DNA from: an uncultured Lachnospiraceae bacterium
Lineage (GTDB): Bacteria > Bacillota > Clostridia > Lachnospirales > Lachnospiraceae
Direction: 5' to 3'
DNA: 32,406 bases
NCBI GenBank assembly: GCA_902802515.1
Contig: CADCMM010000033.1
Span: 1 to 32,406, forward strand
Positions 7,712 through 15,401 of the stretch are shown here, piece after piece; position 1 is the first letter of the stretch, and each line of letters begins with the position of its first letter. The notes beneath the pieces were generated by a model, which saw nothing but the letters and a program-made list of their open reading frames with translations, searched no databases and had not been told where the DNA came from. Made by a program: the position numbers and the translations under genes.

Positions 7712-8638
7712 TTACCGGTTCTCCAGGGCTCCCCTGATGTCCGCCGCCATATCTTCTACTGCCGCGCGGCTGGCCTGAGCAAAGTTCTCCGGACCGAATT
7801 TCGCGTATTTTTCCTGCTTGTATGCCGCAATAATACCACGGGAAGAATTTACGATGGCTCCAAGACCGTCCTCATTAAAAAAATGTACCAGGTCCGCGCC
7901 TTTTCCGCCCTGAGCGCCATAGCCGGGAACCAGAATGAAGGACTTAGGCATTACCTTGCGCAGCGCTTTGCCCTGTTCCGGATAAGTTGCGCCCACCACA
8001 GCACCAACGTAGCTATAGGTATCGCCCATACAATCTGCGCCCCATTTTGCCACCTGCTCTCCTACCAGTTCATACAGTGGTTTCCCGTCGATCAGCCGAT
8101 CCTGAAACTCACCGCTGGAGGGATTGGACGTCTTTACCAGAATAAACAGTCCTTTCTTTTCCTGCTTGCACACATCGATAAAAGGCTTCACACCGTCCGA
8201 ACCCAGGTACGGATTCACCGTCACAAAGTCTTCATCAAAGCCCGCGTACACATTGCTGCCCACCTGCACTTTGCCAAGGTGTCCCGCGGCATAGGCTGCT
8301 GAGGTGGAACCAATGTCTCCCCGCTTCACATCACCTATCACTACCAGATCCTTTGATTTGCAGTAATCCACTGTTTTCTTAAATGCCCTCAGACCCTCAA
8401 TGCCGAACTGTTCATACATAGCAATCTGGGGTTTTACCGCCGGAATCAGGTCATATACCGAATCTACAATTTCTTTATTGTACTGCCAGATAGCCTGGGC
8501 TGCTCCCTCCAGGGTCTCACCGTATTCAGCAAATGCTTTCTGCTGAATATGATCCGGAACGTAACTCAGCATGGGATCCAGCCCTACTACGATGGGCGCC
8601 TGAGTTTTCTGTATCTTACTGATTAATTTCTGTATCAT
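7712..8638 (-). CDS. pyrF: Orotidine 5'-phosphate decarboxylase (type 2)
   Basis: PyrF converts OMP to UMP, the last step of de novo pyrimidine synthesis. At 308 residues it is the longer type-2 form. The catalytic Asp-Lys-Asp block is GDVKRGDIGSTSAAYA, with Asp103, Lys105 and Asp108. The phosphate-binding part LVPGYGAQGG and the segment IVNSSRGI lie toward the C terminus. The start has GAGAGGA upstream. The gap of 68 bases to pyrC is ordinary; the 157-base gap to pyrK is filled by hairpins. Confidence 0.95.
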   Translation of the reverse strand: MIQKLISKIQKTQAPIVVGLDPMLSYVPDHIQQKAFAEYGETLEGAAQAIWQYNKEIVDSVYDLIPAVKPQIAMYEQFGIEGLRAFKKTVDYCKSKDLVVIGDVKRGDIGSTSAAYAAGHLGKVQVGSNVYAGFDEDFVTVNPYLGSDGVKPFIDVCKQEKKGLFILVKTSNPSSGEFQDRLIDGKPLYELVGEQVAKWGADCMGDTYSYVGAVVGATYPEQGKALRKVMPKSFILVPGYGAQGGKGADLVHFFNEDGLGAIVNSSRGIIAAYKQEKYAKFGPENFAQASRAAVEDMAADIRGALENR

Positions 8639-8706
8639 GAAATGATCCTCTCTTTCCGTATTTTTAAGATTTATGATATTTCCGTATCGGCTCTATTCCT
8701 TCCCGA

Positions 8707-10005
8707 TTATCTTTGATCATCGCTATACACAATTTTTCCGCCGCAGATGGTCATCTTCACTTTACCCCTGACCTTCCATCCGTCAAAGGGCGTATTTCTG
8801 CCCTTGGACGCAAACGTTTTTTTATCGATCACATACTCTTCTTTTGGATCGATCAATACTACATCCGCGGCGCTTCCCTCCTGCAATGTTCCTGCCTCAA
8901 GCCCCGCAATCTTTGCCGGTTGATAGCTCATTACCCGTGCCATCTGCATCGGGGTCAGAATATCCCGTTCCAGCAGCTGTGTGACCGTCAGCGGCACCGC
9001 CGTTTCCAGTCCTACGATACCAAAAGGCGCCTCCTTCATGGAACGGTTTTTCTCTTCTTCACTGTGGGGCGCATGATCCGTAGCGATGGCATCCAGGATG
9101 CCTTCCTTCAAACCTTTCAGCAGCGCATCCCGATCCGCTGCGGTGCGCAGGGGAGGATTCATCTTGTAATTGCTGTCATCCCCGGGAATGTCTTCACTGG
9201 TCAGGGTAAAATGATGAGGGCACACTTCCCCGCTCACCTTCACTCCTGCCTCCTTCGCCAATCGGATCATCTCCACACTGTCTTTCGTGGAACAATGGCA
9301 AAGGTGAAGTCTGGCCCCGGTTTCCTTGGCCAGCAAAATATCACGGGCCACGATCACATCCTCCACCGCGTTGGTGATACCACGCAGCCCTAATTGCCGG
9401 GCACGTTCATCCGCATTCATCACTCCGTGATTTACCATATGGATATCTTCACAGTGTGCCAACACGGGAAGATCCAGTTCAGAGGCAATCTCCATGGCTT
9501 CCCGATAGACCTGTGCGTTCATCACAGATTTTCCGTCCTCACTGATGGCAGGGATACCGGCCTGCGCCATCCCCCGGATATCGGAAATTTCTTCTCCTCT
9601 CTGTCCCATGGTGACCGCCCCCACCTGAAGCACATGAATCGGAGCTTCCTTCTCTGCCTTATTCTTAACATATTCCACTTTATCCGGGGTGTCAATCACC
9701 GGCTTGGTATTTGGCATAGCAAAAATAGTAGTATAACCGCCCCGTGCTGCCGCCTGGGCACCGGATTGAATATCTTCTTTATAAGTTAAGCCGGGATCCC
9801 TCAGATGCACGTGCAGATCTATCAGTCCCGGCATCACAAAGTATCCGGAGGCATCGATGTGCCTTGGTTTCTCCTGTGCGATCTCGTCCCCGTCAATTTG
9901 CTCTGCCACCTTGGCAATCTTGCCATCCAGAATCAGCACATCAAAGATGCCGTCCCTTTCTGTGGCAGGGTCTAACAGTCTTCCATTTTTGATCAGAATG
10001 TTCAT
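8707..10005 (-). CDS. pyrC: Dihydroorotase
   Basis: This enzyme cyclises carbamoyl-aspartate to dihydroorotate in a zinc-dependent reaction. The 432-residue protein has the metal motif DLHVHLRDPG (His65, His67), the segment LAHCED, and ATDHAPHSEEEK near residue 305, typical of type I (PyrC/AllB-like) amidohydrolases. Clustering with pyrF, pyrK and pyrD favours dihydroorotase over allantoinase. Its ATG overlaps the stop of the nim-like gene as ATGA, and AAAGGAC lies upstream, so translational coupling is likely. Confidence 0.95.
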   Translation of the reverse strand: MNILIKNGRLLDPATERDGIFDVLILDGKIAKVAEQIDGDEIAQEKPRHIDASGYFVMPGLIDLHVHLRDPGLTYKEDIQSGAQAAARGGYTTIFAMPNTKPVIDTPDKVEYVKNKAEKEAPIHVLQVGAVTMGQRGEEISDIRGMAQAGIPAISEDGKSVMNAQVYREAMEIASELDLPVLAHCEDIHMVNHGVMNADERARQLGLRGITNAVEDVIVARDILLAKETGARLHLCHCSTKDSVEMIRLAKEAGVKVSGEVCPHHFTLTSEDIPGDDSNYKMNPPLRTAADRDALLKGLKEGILDAIATDHAPHSEEEKNRSMKEAPFGIVGLETAVPLTVTQLLERDILTPMQMARVMSYQPAKIAGLEAGTLQEGSAADVVLIDPKEEYVIDKKTFASKGRNTPFDGWKVRGKVKMTICGGKIVYSDDQR

Positions 10006-10511
10006 TGTTTGTCCTTTCTCTGTCGCTCCAGCATAAGCTGACGCCCAATCTTACCGGTGAGGTGCTCTATCGTAATTTCGACACAGCAGAGCGATCCAGC
10101 TTTCATGGTCTCCTCAATTTCCTTTTCGTACAAATCCCGATAGTCGCGGGAATATTTCTCTCCAAGAAGAACGGCAGAATTCCGGATCTCCTGGGCGTCT
10201 TCCAAAATCCTGGCGCGTCCGAAAGCAATCACACTGCAGTACTTGGTGGTTCGTTCCTTCGGCATGACAACGTCCTGATCAATTACGCAAAAAGATACCT
10301 TGTCATTTTTGCGGATGGCATCTACCTTGTGGCCCTTCTTTGCCCCGTGAAAACAAATCTTCCCATCCTCATACGCAAAACTGACAGGAACCGCATAAGA
10401 ATATCCATCATCCCCGGATAATGCCAGGACTCCTGAAGTTGCACGGGTTAAGATTTGAATACACTCTTCCTGCGAGATTTGCTGTTTTATACGACGCATT
10501 TCTCGAAACAT
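10002..10511 (-). CDS. NimA-like pyridoxamine-phosphate-oxidase-fold flavoprotein
   Basis: This 169-residue protein belongs to the pyridoxamine 5'-phosphate oxidase-like split beta-barrel family that includes 5-nitroimidazole reductase NimA. It starts with the family-typical MFREMRR and contains the barrel segments GVLALSGDDGYSYAVPVSFAY and ICFHGAKKGHKVDAIRKND. These proteins bind flavin, and most family members have unknown substrates. I chose 10511 over 10541 because GGAGG stands nine bases upstream and the protein then begins as the family does. It is first in the pyr operon and overlaps pyrC by four bases. Nitroimidazole resistance should not be assumed. Confidence 0.88.
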   Translation of the reverse strand: MFREMRRIKQQISQEECIQILTRATSGVLALSGDDGYSYAVPVSFAYEDGKICFHGAKKGHKVDAIRKNDKVSFCVIDQDVVMPKERTTKYCSVIAFGRARILEDAQEIRNSAVLLGEKYSRDYRDLYEKEIEETMKAGSLCCVEITIEHLTGKIGRQLMLERQRKDKQ

Positions 10512-10559
10512 ACACTTGTCCCTCCATTTTTCATTCATCAATACCGCTCACTAACGCTC

Positions 10560-10587
10560 ATTATATCATACTTAAAGGGAGTTTCAA
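10560..10587 (-). promoter_or_regulatory. Sigma-A promoter of the nim-pyr operon
   Basis: On the minus strand, TTGAAA (10587-10582), 16 bases and TATAAT (10565-10560) form a strong vegetative promoter. The leader to the nim start is then only about 40 bases, too short for a classical PyrR attenuator. Confidence 0.75.
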
Positions 10588-10787
10588 CAAGCTGCTTGCA
10601 TAAAATAATACAGTGCGGTCTGTGTCTGATAAGATATTCAGTTTTTACATTTTCTATATATCCAGTTTTTAAGTCTGGTCTTACAAAATAAATTCTATTT
10701 GGCGATTTAAATAAGTCCAGTTTTGCGTTATACTGCACCTTAATTATGACATGCCTTATTTATAAAATATTTACAGGAGGAGCGTCT

Positions 10788-11327
10788 ATGAATTATAATA
10801 TCGTAAGACAAAACACGGAGAAGAACCATGTCCTGGATGCTTCCAAAGTTGCAGTAAACGCGCTCTGGATTGCACTGGTCTTTCTCTCCACCCGGTTTCT
10901 TCAATTTCCTATACCACTGGGTTACGCCCATCTGGGGAACGCCATGATCCTGCTGGCAGCCGTTTATTTCGGTCCTGTCACCGGCATGCTGTCCGGCGGG
11001 CTAGGATCCGCTCTGGCAGATCTCACCAGTTTTCCTGGCTGGACGCTTCCAACCCTGATCATTAAACTGTTAATGGGATTGATCTGTGGTATCATTGCGG
11101 GAAAACCACACAGCAGAAAACCCCGGACAAAACAGCTTCGCGTGCTGATCGCGGTGGTTGTCACTATTGCAGAAATGGTCTTCGGCTACTTTGTTGCCGG
11201 ATCTATCCTGTATTCATCCGTCGCCACCGGCCTTTTGCAGGTACCGGGGCTTGCCGCCGAGGGGATCGTCGGAATTATCCTGTTCTATTTGCTGGGCAGT
11301 ATTTTTGACAAGCGTAAAGGAGTGTAG
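10788..11327 (+). CDS. ECF transporter S component, probably vitamin B6
   Basis: This 179-residue integral membrane protein has about six hydrophobic helices. The segments GYAHLGNAMILLAAVYFGP and GMLSGGLGSALADL are typical of ECF-type substrate-binding (S) components. It would capture a vitamin and use a shared EcfAA'T energy module, which is not in the window. The pyridoxamine kinase eight bases downstream makes pyridoxine/pyridoxal the likely substrate, as predicted for PdxU-type S components, but HMP/thiamine cannot be excluded from sequence alone. The start at 10788 is chosen because CAGGAGG is seven bases upstream. A possible promoter, TTGCGT at 10723-10728, is weak. Confidence 0.85.
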   Translation: MNYNIVRQNTEKNHVLDASKVAVNALWIALVFLSTRFLQFPIPLGYAHLGNAMILLAAVYFGPVTGMLSGGLGSALADLTSFPGWTLPTLIIKLLMGLICGIIAGKPHSRKPRTKQLRVLIAVVVTIAEMVFGYFVAGSILYSSVATGLLQVPGLAAEGIVGIILFYLLGSIFDKRKGV

Positions 11328-11335
11328 AACAAACT

Positions 11336-12208
11336 ATGTCATCAAAGACTACCGTGAACCACAATCATCAAAACAAGATTGCCGTTATTAACGATATGAC
11401 CGGATTTGGGCGCTGTTCACTGGCGGCCTCCATCCCTATTATTTCCCGGCTGGGCGTGCAGTGCTGCTCCCTGCCCACAGCAATTCTCTCCAATCATACC
11501 GGCTTCCCCAGCTATTTTATGGATGACTATACCAGACATTTTCAGGCCTATGCCGACGAATGGAAAAAGCTGGATCTGCGGTTTCAGGGAATCCTTACAG
11601 GCTTCCTCGGTTCCGAAGAGCAATTTCGTATGGTAGAACAGTTTTTGGAAGAGTTTACCACTCCGGGCACCGTAGTCTGTGTAGATCCGGTAATGGGCGA
11701 TTACGGTAAGACCTACGGAAGCTACACGGAGCAGATGTGTCAGGCCATGCGGCGGCTGGTGCGCCACGCTCACATAATCACCCCGAATCTGACCGAGGCC
11801 TGCATTCTTACTGGAACTCCCTACCACGAAGGACACTGGAGCCAAACACAGCTCACAGATCTGCTCCTGGCGCTGCGGGAAATGGGACCAGAAAAAATTG
11901 TTATCACAGGAATCAATCAGGGGCAGTTTGTTGCCAATCTGTGCTCTGTGGAGGACGCCGATCCGATCATCATCCGGCAGCACCATATCGGTCAGCAGCG
12001 CAGCGGCGTAGGAGATGTGTTTTCTTCCATTATTATTGCCGATGCAGTAAACGGCATTGAATTTATTCGTTCCGTCCGTCGGGCCTCCGCCTTTGTAAAA
12101 AAATGTATTAAGCGCTCTGTGGAACTGGATATCCCCGCCACAGACGGTCTCTGTTTTGAAGAACTGCTGGGAAAACTACAGAAAGGAAATGAGAAAAAAC
12201 ATGAATAA
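11336..12208 (+). CDS. Pyridoxamine/pyridoxal kinase
   Basis: This 290-residue ribokinase-fold enzyme phosphorylates vitamin B6 vitamers. It begins with the family motif KIAVINDMTGFGRCSLA. It has the substrate region LPTAILSNHTGFPSY, the ATP-region NLTEACILTG, and the catalytic SGVGDVFSS with Asp227. AAAGGAG lies 13 bases upstream, slightly far. It follows the S-component gene by eight bases and overlaps the next radical SAM gene by eight. Uptake plus phosphorylation would trap B6 in the cell. Confidence 0.9.
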   Translation: MSSKTTVNHNHQNKIAVINDMTGFGRCSLAASIPIISRLGVQCCSLPTAILSNHTGFPSYFMDDYTRHFQAYADEWKKLDLRFQGILTGFLGSEEQFRMVEQFLEEFTTPGTVVCVDPVMGDYGKTYGSYTEQMCQAMRRLVRHAHIITPNLTEACILTGTPYHEGHWSQTQLTDLLLALREMGPEKIVITGINQGQFVANLCSVEDADPIIIRQHHIGQQRSGVGDVFSSIIIADAVNGIEFIRSVRRASAFVKKCIKRSVELDIPATDGLCFEELLGKLQKGNEKKHE

Positions 12209-12806
12209 TATCCTGTATAAAGTACACGACAACCTATATGTAAATCTGACAAACCGTTGTCCCTGTGCCTGTACCTTCTGCCTGCGGCAGACCATGGATC
12301 GTATTGGAAAATCCGACTCTCTCTGGCTGAAAGAGGAACCGGATTTTGCTGCGGTAAAAGCGCAGTTCGAAGCCCGGAACATGGACGACTATCGTGAAGT
12401 CGTCTTCTGCGGCTTCGGCGAACCCACGGAGCGCATCGATCTGCTGCTTGAGGTAGCAAGCTTCGTAAAAGAAGCTTACCGCAAACCGGTCCGCATTAAC
12501 ACCAACGGTCTTGGAAACCTGGTTAACAGCCGGGACATTGCACCGGACCTCGCCGGCCTGGTAGATACCGTCTCCATCAGTCTCAATACCCCCGATAAAG
12601 AAGCCTATCTTGCTCTGGTGCGCCCCAAATTCGGGAAAGCGTCTTATGATGCAATGTTAAATTTTGCAAAGGAATGCGTCAAATATGTACCAAACGTCGT
12701 TCTTACCACGGTAGCTACCACCCTTTCTCATGAGCAGGAGGCGCGCTGCGCCGAAATCTGCCGGGAAATCGGTGCTTCCTACCGGATCCGCCCCTGGGAA
12801 GGCTGA
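12201..12806 (+). CDS. TatD-linked radical SAM protein
   Basis: This 201-residue radical SAM protein has the cluster motif Cys20-X3-Cys24-X2-Cys27 (RCPCACTFCLR) and the following FCGFGEPTE motif. The short length and the opening VNLTNRCPCACTFC fit the family named for its link to TatD nucleases (TIGR04038). No tatD gene is in the window, and the reaction is unknown. I chose 12201 because it starts inside the kinase stop region (ATGAATAA overlap) with AAAGGA upstream. It is last in the B6 operon. Confidence 0.85.
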   Translation: MNNILYKVHDNLYVNLTNRCPCACTFCLRQTMDRIGKSDSLWLKEEPDFAAVKAQFEARNMDDYREVVFCGFGEPTERIDLLLEVASFVKEAYRKPVRINTNGLGNLVNSRDIAPDLAGLVDTVSISLNTPDKEAYLALVRPKFGKASYDAMLNFAKECVKYVPNVVLTTVATTLSHEQEARCAEICREIGASYRIRPWEG

Positions 12807-12821
12807 TATAGCTGTTTCCCT

Positions 12822-12997
12822 GTTACTATTCACGGCCCCTCCGTCAACAGACCTCAGACCATCCGTGCTGCGCACGTCTGCCGCGTCTTACGACGCTTAT
12901 GTCTGAGGTTGTGGGGGAGGTTCCTGCTTCGCAGGCCTTGTTTCCATGCAAGCACAACAAGCCAGAACCCGATTTCAAACAGGCTGTGAATAGTAAC
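12822..12997. mobile_element. MITE, 176 bp, 16-bp terminal repeats, 8-bp duplication
   Basis: The terminal repeats gttactattcacggcc (12822-12837) and ggctgtgaatagtaac (12982-12997) match at 15 of 16 bases. The flanks gtttccct (12814-12821) and gtttccct (12998-13005) are an exact 8-bp target duplication. Inside is a further inverted repeat around cctcagac/gtctgagg. No transposase is encoded, so it is non-autonomous. An 8-bp duplication suggests mobilisation by an IS256-like (Mutator-type) transposase, which is inference. Confidence 0.88.
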
Positions 12998-13027
12998 GTT
13001 TCCCTTAAAAAATTTACAACTTCCCCC

Positions 13028-13056
13028 TTGCTTTTTCTCTCGAACAGTAGTAATAT
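13028..13056 (+). promoter_or_regulatory. Sigma-A promoter of the hemolysin III gene
   Basis: TTGCTT (13028-13033), 17 bases and TAATAT (13051-13056) form a good vegetative promoter just outside the MITE. It gives a leader of about 125 bases. Confidence 0.65.
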
Positions 13057-13106
13057 ACCTATAACGTAGTATTTAAAACTACTTGAAATGGTCTATAAAT
13101 TTTATT

Positions 13107-13149
13107 ATGCGGTTTGTATTTCTTTTTCTTACCGATTTTCAAACCGCAT
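13107..13149 (+). promoter_or_regulatory. Leader hairpin upstream of the hemolysin III gene
   Basis: The arms atgcggtttg (13107-13116) and caaaccgcat (13140-13149) pair perfectly over 10 bp with a pyrimidine-rich loop. The hairpin sits in the 5' leader, ending 40 bases before the start codon. It matches no riboswitch I recognise. Confidence 0.55.
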
Positions 13150-13189
13150 GATGTCGAGGGGATACGTTTAATTACAAGGAGGAACTATT

Positions 13190-13891
13190 ATGAATCATGA
13201 AGTAAGCAATGCATCTGTACACGACTTGAGAAGTGAACTGCAGCAGATCAAAGACCCCGGAAGCGCCATCACCCACTTTATCGGTATGCTGATGGCAGTT
13301 TTCGCGGCGGTTCCATTGCTGATCCGGGCGGCCGGAACCAATGATAAGATCAATCTCATCTCCCTCACCGTTTTTATCATCAGCATGATCCTGCTGTACG
13401 CAGCAAGTACTACCTACCACTCCCTGGACCTTACAGAGAAGATTAACCGGATACTCAGAAAAGTGGACCATATGATGATCTTCGTTCTGATCGCAGGCAC
13501 CTACACGCCCATCTGCCTGATCGTTCTGAGAGGCAGAACCGGTTATCTGCTCTGCGGGCTGATCTGGAGTATCGCACTGGTGGGAATCCTTATCAAGGCA
13601 TGCTGGATCACCTGCCCCAAATGGTTTTCTTCCCTGCTCTACATTGCCATGGGCTGGCTCTGTGTAGTAGCATTCTCCCAGCTTTTGAACGGACTGTCAG
13701 GGGCAGCATTCGGCTGGCTTCTGGCCGGTGGGATCATCTACACCGTGGGCGGCATCATCTACGCATTGAAACTGCCCCTCTTCAACGCAAGACACAAAAA
13801 CTTTGGATCTCACGAGATCTTTCATCTGTTCGTCATGGGCGGGAGTGCTTGTCATCTGGTGTTAATGTACTTCTTTGTGGCGGTGGCGTAA
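13190..13891 (+). CDS. Hemolysin III family (PAQR) membrane protein
   Basis: This 233-residue protein has seven predicted membrane helices. It carries the conserved polar residues of the HlyIII/PAQR superfamily: the Ser/His pair in STTYHSLD, the Asp/His in DHMMIFVLIAGTYTP, and two His in HEIFHLFVMGGSACH. The superfamily includes metal-dependent hydrolases of lipid-like substrates. Bacterial members were named for hemolysis, but a housekeeping membrane role is as likely. The start has AAGGAGG seven to eight bases upstream. Its last 59 bases overlap the 3' end of the convergent GIY-YIG gene. Confidence 0.92.
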   Translation: MNHEVSNASVHDLRSELQQIKDPGSAITHFIGMLMAVFAAVPLLIRAAGTNDKINLISLTVFIISMILLYAASTTYHSLDLTEKINRILRKVDHMMIFVLIAGTYTPICLIVLRGRTGYLLCGLIWSIALVGILIKACWITCPKWFSSLLYIAMGWLCVVAFSQLLNGLSGAAFGWLLAGGIIYTVGGIIYALKLPLFNARHKNFGSHEIFHLFVMGGSACHLVLMYFFVAVA

Positions 13892-14123
13892 TCAGCGCCG
13901 CCTTCTCTTTCCTGCTCATCTGCTTGATGGCATACTCCCGCCGCAGCGCCTCTTCCTTTGTAGCGTAACATTCTGAGTAGACCAGTTTCACCGGTCCTCT
14001 TCCTTTTGTATATTTGGCACCCTTGCCCAGGTTGTGAGCCTCTATTCTCTTTTCGAGATGATTGGTCCAGCCGGTGTAAAGGGTGCCATCCTTGCATTCC
14101 AGGATATAAACGTAATTTTGCAT
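13833..14123 (-). CDS. GIY-YIG domain protein (UPF0213/YhbQ-like)
   Basis: This 96-residue protein is one GIY-YIG nuclease domain. It opens with YVYILECKDGTLYTGWTNHL, followed by the conserved Arg (KRIEAHN) and a Glu in KEEALRREYAIKQM. Stand-alone short members resemble YhbQ/YazA, whose nuclease role is poorly defined. The ribosome binding site is weak (AAGGGATAAGAG). The gene overlaps the hemolysin III gene tail-to-tail by 59 bases, so both C termini are coded in the same DNA. Confidence 0.88.
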   Translation of the reverse strand: MQNYVYILECKDGTLYTGWTNHLEKRIEAHNLGKGAKYTKGRGPVKLVYSECYATKEEALRREYAIKQMSRKEKAALITPPPQRSTLTPDDKHSRP

Positions 14124-14336
14124 TTCTCTCTTATCCCTTAGATCTATCTGCTATGTAGGAACCGTCGCAGGACGTCTTACCATCCCCCGCCGGCTCCGTC
14201 TCTATTTAAAGCAATCGACGAAACAGGTACTTCACTCATGAACATCCGGCATTGCCGGCAAAGTAAACACATTCGATTGCGTACCTTACGGAATAATTTC
14301 GTCTACAGTATATTATAATCAAAAATCAAAATTTTG

Positions 14337-15155
14337 CTACTCCAGATACAGTACCGGATCCACCGGAACCTCATCCTTCGTCATGGCAAAGTACAGGTTG
14401 CTGCCCTCTACGCAATAGTATTTCGTAGGCTCACTGACATAACCGATCAGCTGACCCTGCTCTACCACGTCGCCTTCAGCCACATTCAGCTCTTTCAACT
14501 GTCCGTATTTCAGTTTATAACCGTTCCCAAGACTCATGACCACCGTGGTTCCGGTCTCCTCATCAATCCGGATGCTCTCCACAATACCCTTGGCTGCAGC
14601 TACTACCTGAGCGCCAACGTCACTGCCGATCACCAGCGCCGGATTATATTTGTACTGCTGAAGGGTGGGAAAGTAGATACTTCCGTCCATGCTGTAATCC
14701 AATACAACGCTTCCCGCCACCGGCCAGTTCAGGCTGTCCGTATCCAAAAAGGACACTGTGGACATAATAACATTAGACTGCGCTTCTACGGCGGAATCTG
14801 TGTCCTGATCCGCCAGGGCATCTTCTGCCGGCACTTCCTCGCCATTCATCTCGGCAGTAATCTCATTCGAAGCCGCCTGCGCTGATTCCTCAAAGCCTTC
14901 CTCCAGGGACTGCGCCGTGGTCAGGCCATTCTGGGCCTGATCCAGAGCATTCTGGATCGCTTCGTCAACCTGGGGGACAAAAGAAGCGCTGCCCGCCTCA
15001 TTTTGGATCTCCACCGGATCCTTTTCCTTCTCAGCCTGCTGCACCTGGCTCATGGCAAAGAGGGCGGAAAATGCCGCCACTCCTACCAGGCACAGGCCAA
15101 AGATGACGCTATTGTTTTTCGGTTTCCATTTGAAATTTGTTTCCTTGTTCTCCAT
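14337..15155 (-). CDS. SpoIIQ-like LytM (M23) protein without zinc ligands
   Basis: This 272-residue protein has a short cytoplasmic start, one membrane helix (about 15-35) and an acidic Ala/Glu-rich linker (about 45-135). An M23/LytM domain follows (about 150-270; GAQVVAAAKGIV, GYKLKYGQL, SNLYFAM). The four usual zinc or catalytic positions are lost: no His/Asp in the YNPALVIGSD segment, Gln in place of His in KYGQL, and Tyr in place of His in NLYF. The size and layout match SpoIIQ, the forespore membrane protein that pairs with SpoIIIAH, and which is also degenerate in Bacillus. The start at 15155 has GAGGTG upstream. SpoIIQ identity is inferred. Confidence 0.8.
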   Translation of the reverse strand: MENKETNFKWKPKNNSVIFGLCLVGVAAFSALFAMSQVQQAEKEKDPVEIQNEAGSASFVPQVDEAIQNALDQAQNGLTTAQSLEEGFEESAQAASNEITAEMNGEEVPAEDALADQDTDSAVEAQSNVIMSTVSFLDTDSLNWPVAGSVVLDYSMDGSIYFPTLQQYKYNPALVIGSDVGAQVVAAAKGIVESIRIDEETGTTVVMSLGNGYKLKYGQLKELNVAEGDVVEQGQLIGYVSEPTKYYCVEGSNLYFAMTKDEVPVDPVLYLE

Positions 15156-15294
15156 ACCTTTCACCTCTGTTTTATTATTTCCGCGAGCCGCCACCACACA
15201 CATTAGGGTGTTATGCGAACAGTGGGACAACTGTCCACTCGTCTGTAATAGGATTGCCAGATACGAAAAGAATATTCATAAAAGAAGTCCGGCA

Positions 15295-15323
15295 TTGACA
15301 GAAATGATTTCCCGGCTTAGAAT
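15295..15323 (+). promoter_or_regulatory. Sigma-A promoter of deoC
   Basis: A consensus TTGACA (15295-15300), 17 bases and TAGAAT (15318-15323) lie about 80 bases before deoC. The same divergent gap has a near-palindrome around 15219-15240 (agtgggacaactgtccact) on the LytM-gene side. Confidence 0.7.
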
Positions 15324-15401
15324 CAGATTATTCGGATATTTCTCTGTTTTTGAAAGGGTTGGAAACGAAAAAATAATAAAATAAAAAAGGATACGCAGGA
15401 T

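Larger units (their letters stand above)
12807..13189. other. Gene-free interval: MITE plus hlyIII promoter and leader
   Basis: No gene is seen in these 383 bases. A MITE with target duplications fills 12814-13005, a promoter lies at 13028-13056, and a leader hairpin at 13107-13149. Confidence 0.7.

Noticed and set aside
10512..10787. PyrR attenuator or riboswitch upstream of the pyr operon
   Set aside because: The promoter lies about 50 bases from the first start codon, leaving no room for an attenuator; no conserved riboswitch core was seen.
14124..14336. Terminator or gene after the LytM gene
   Set aside because: Only modest inverted repeats (gcaatcga/tcgattgc; ccggc-att-gccgg) are present, with no T tract, and no coding frame with a start signal.
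15219..15240. Near-palindrome agtgggacaactgtccact upstream of the LytM gene as an operator
   Set aside because: The arms differ by an indel and no promoter could be placed with confidence beside it, so it is noted only in passing.
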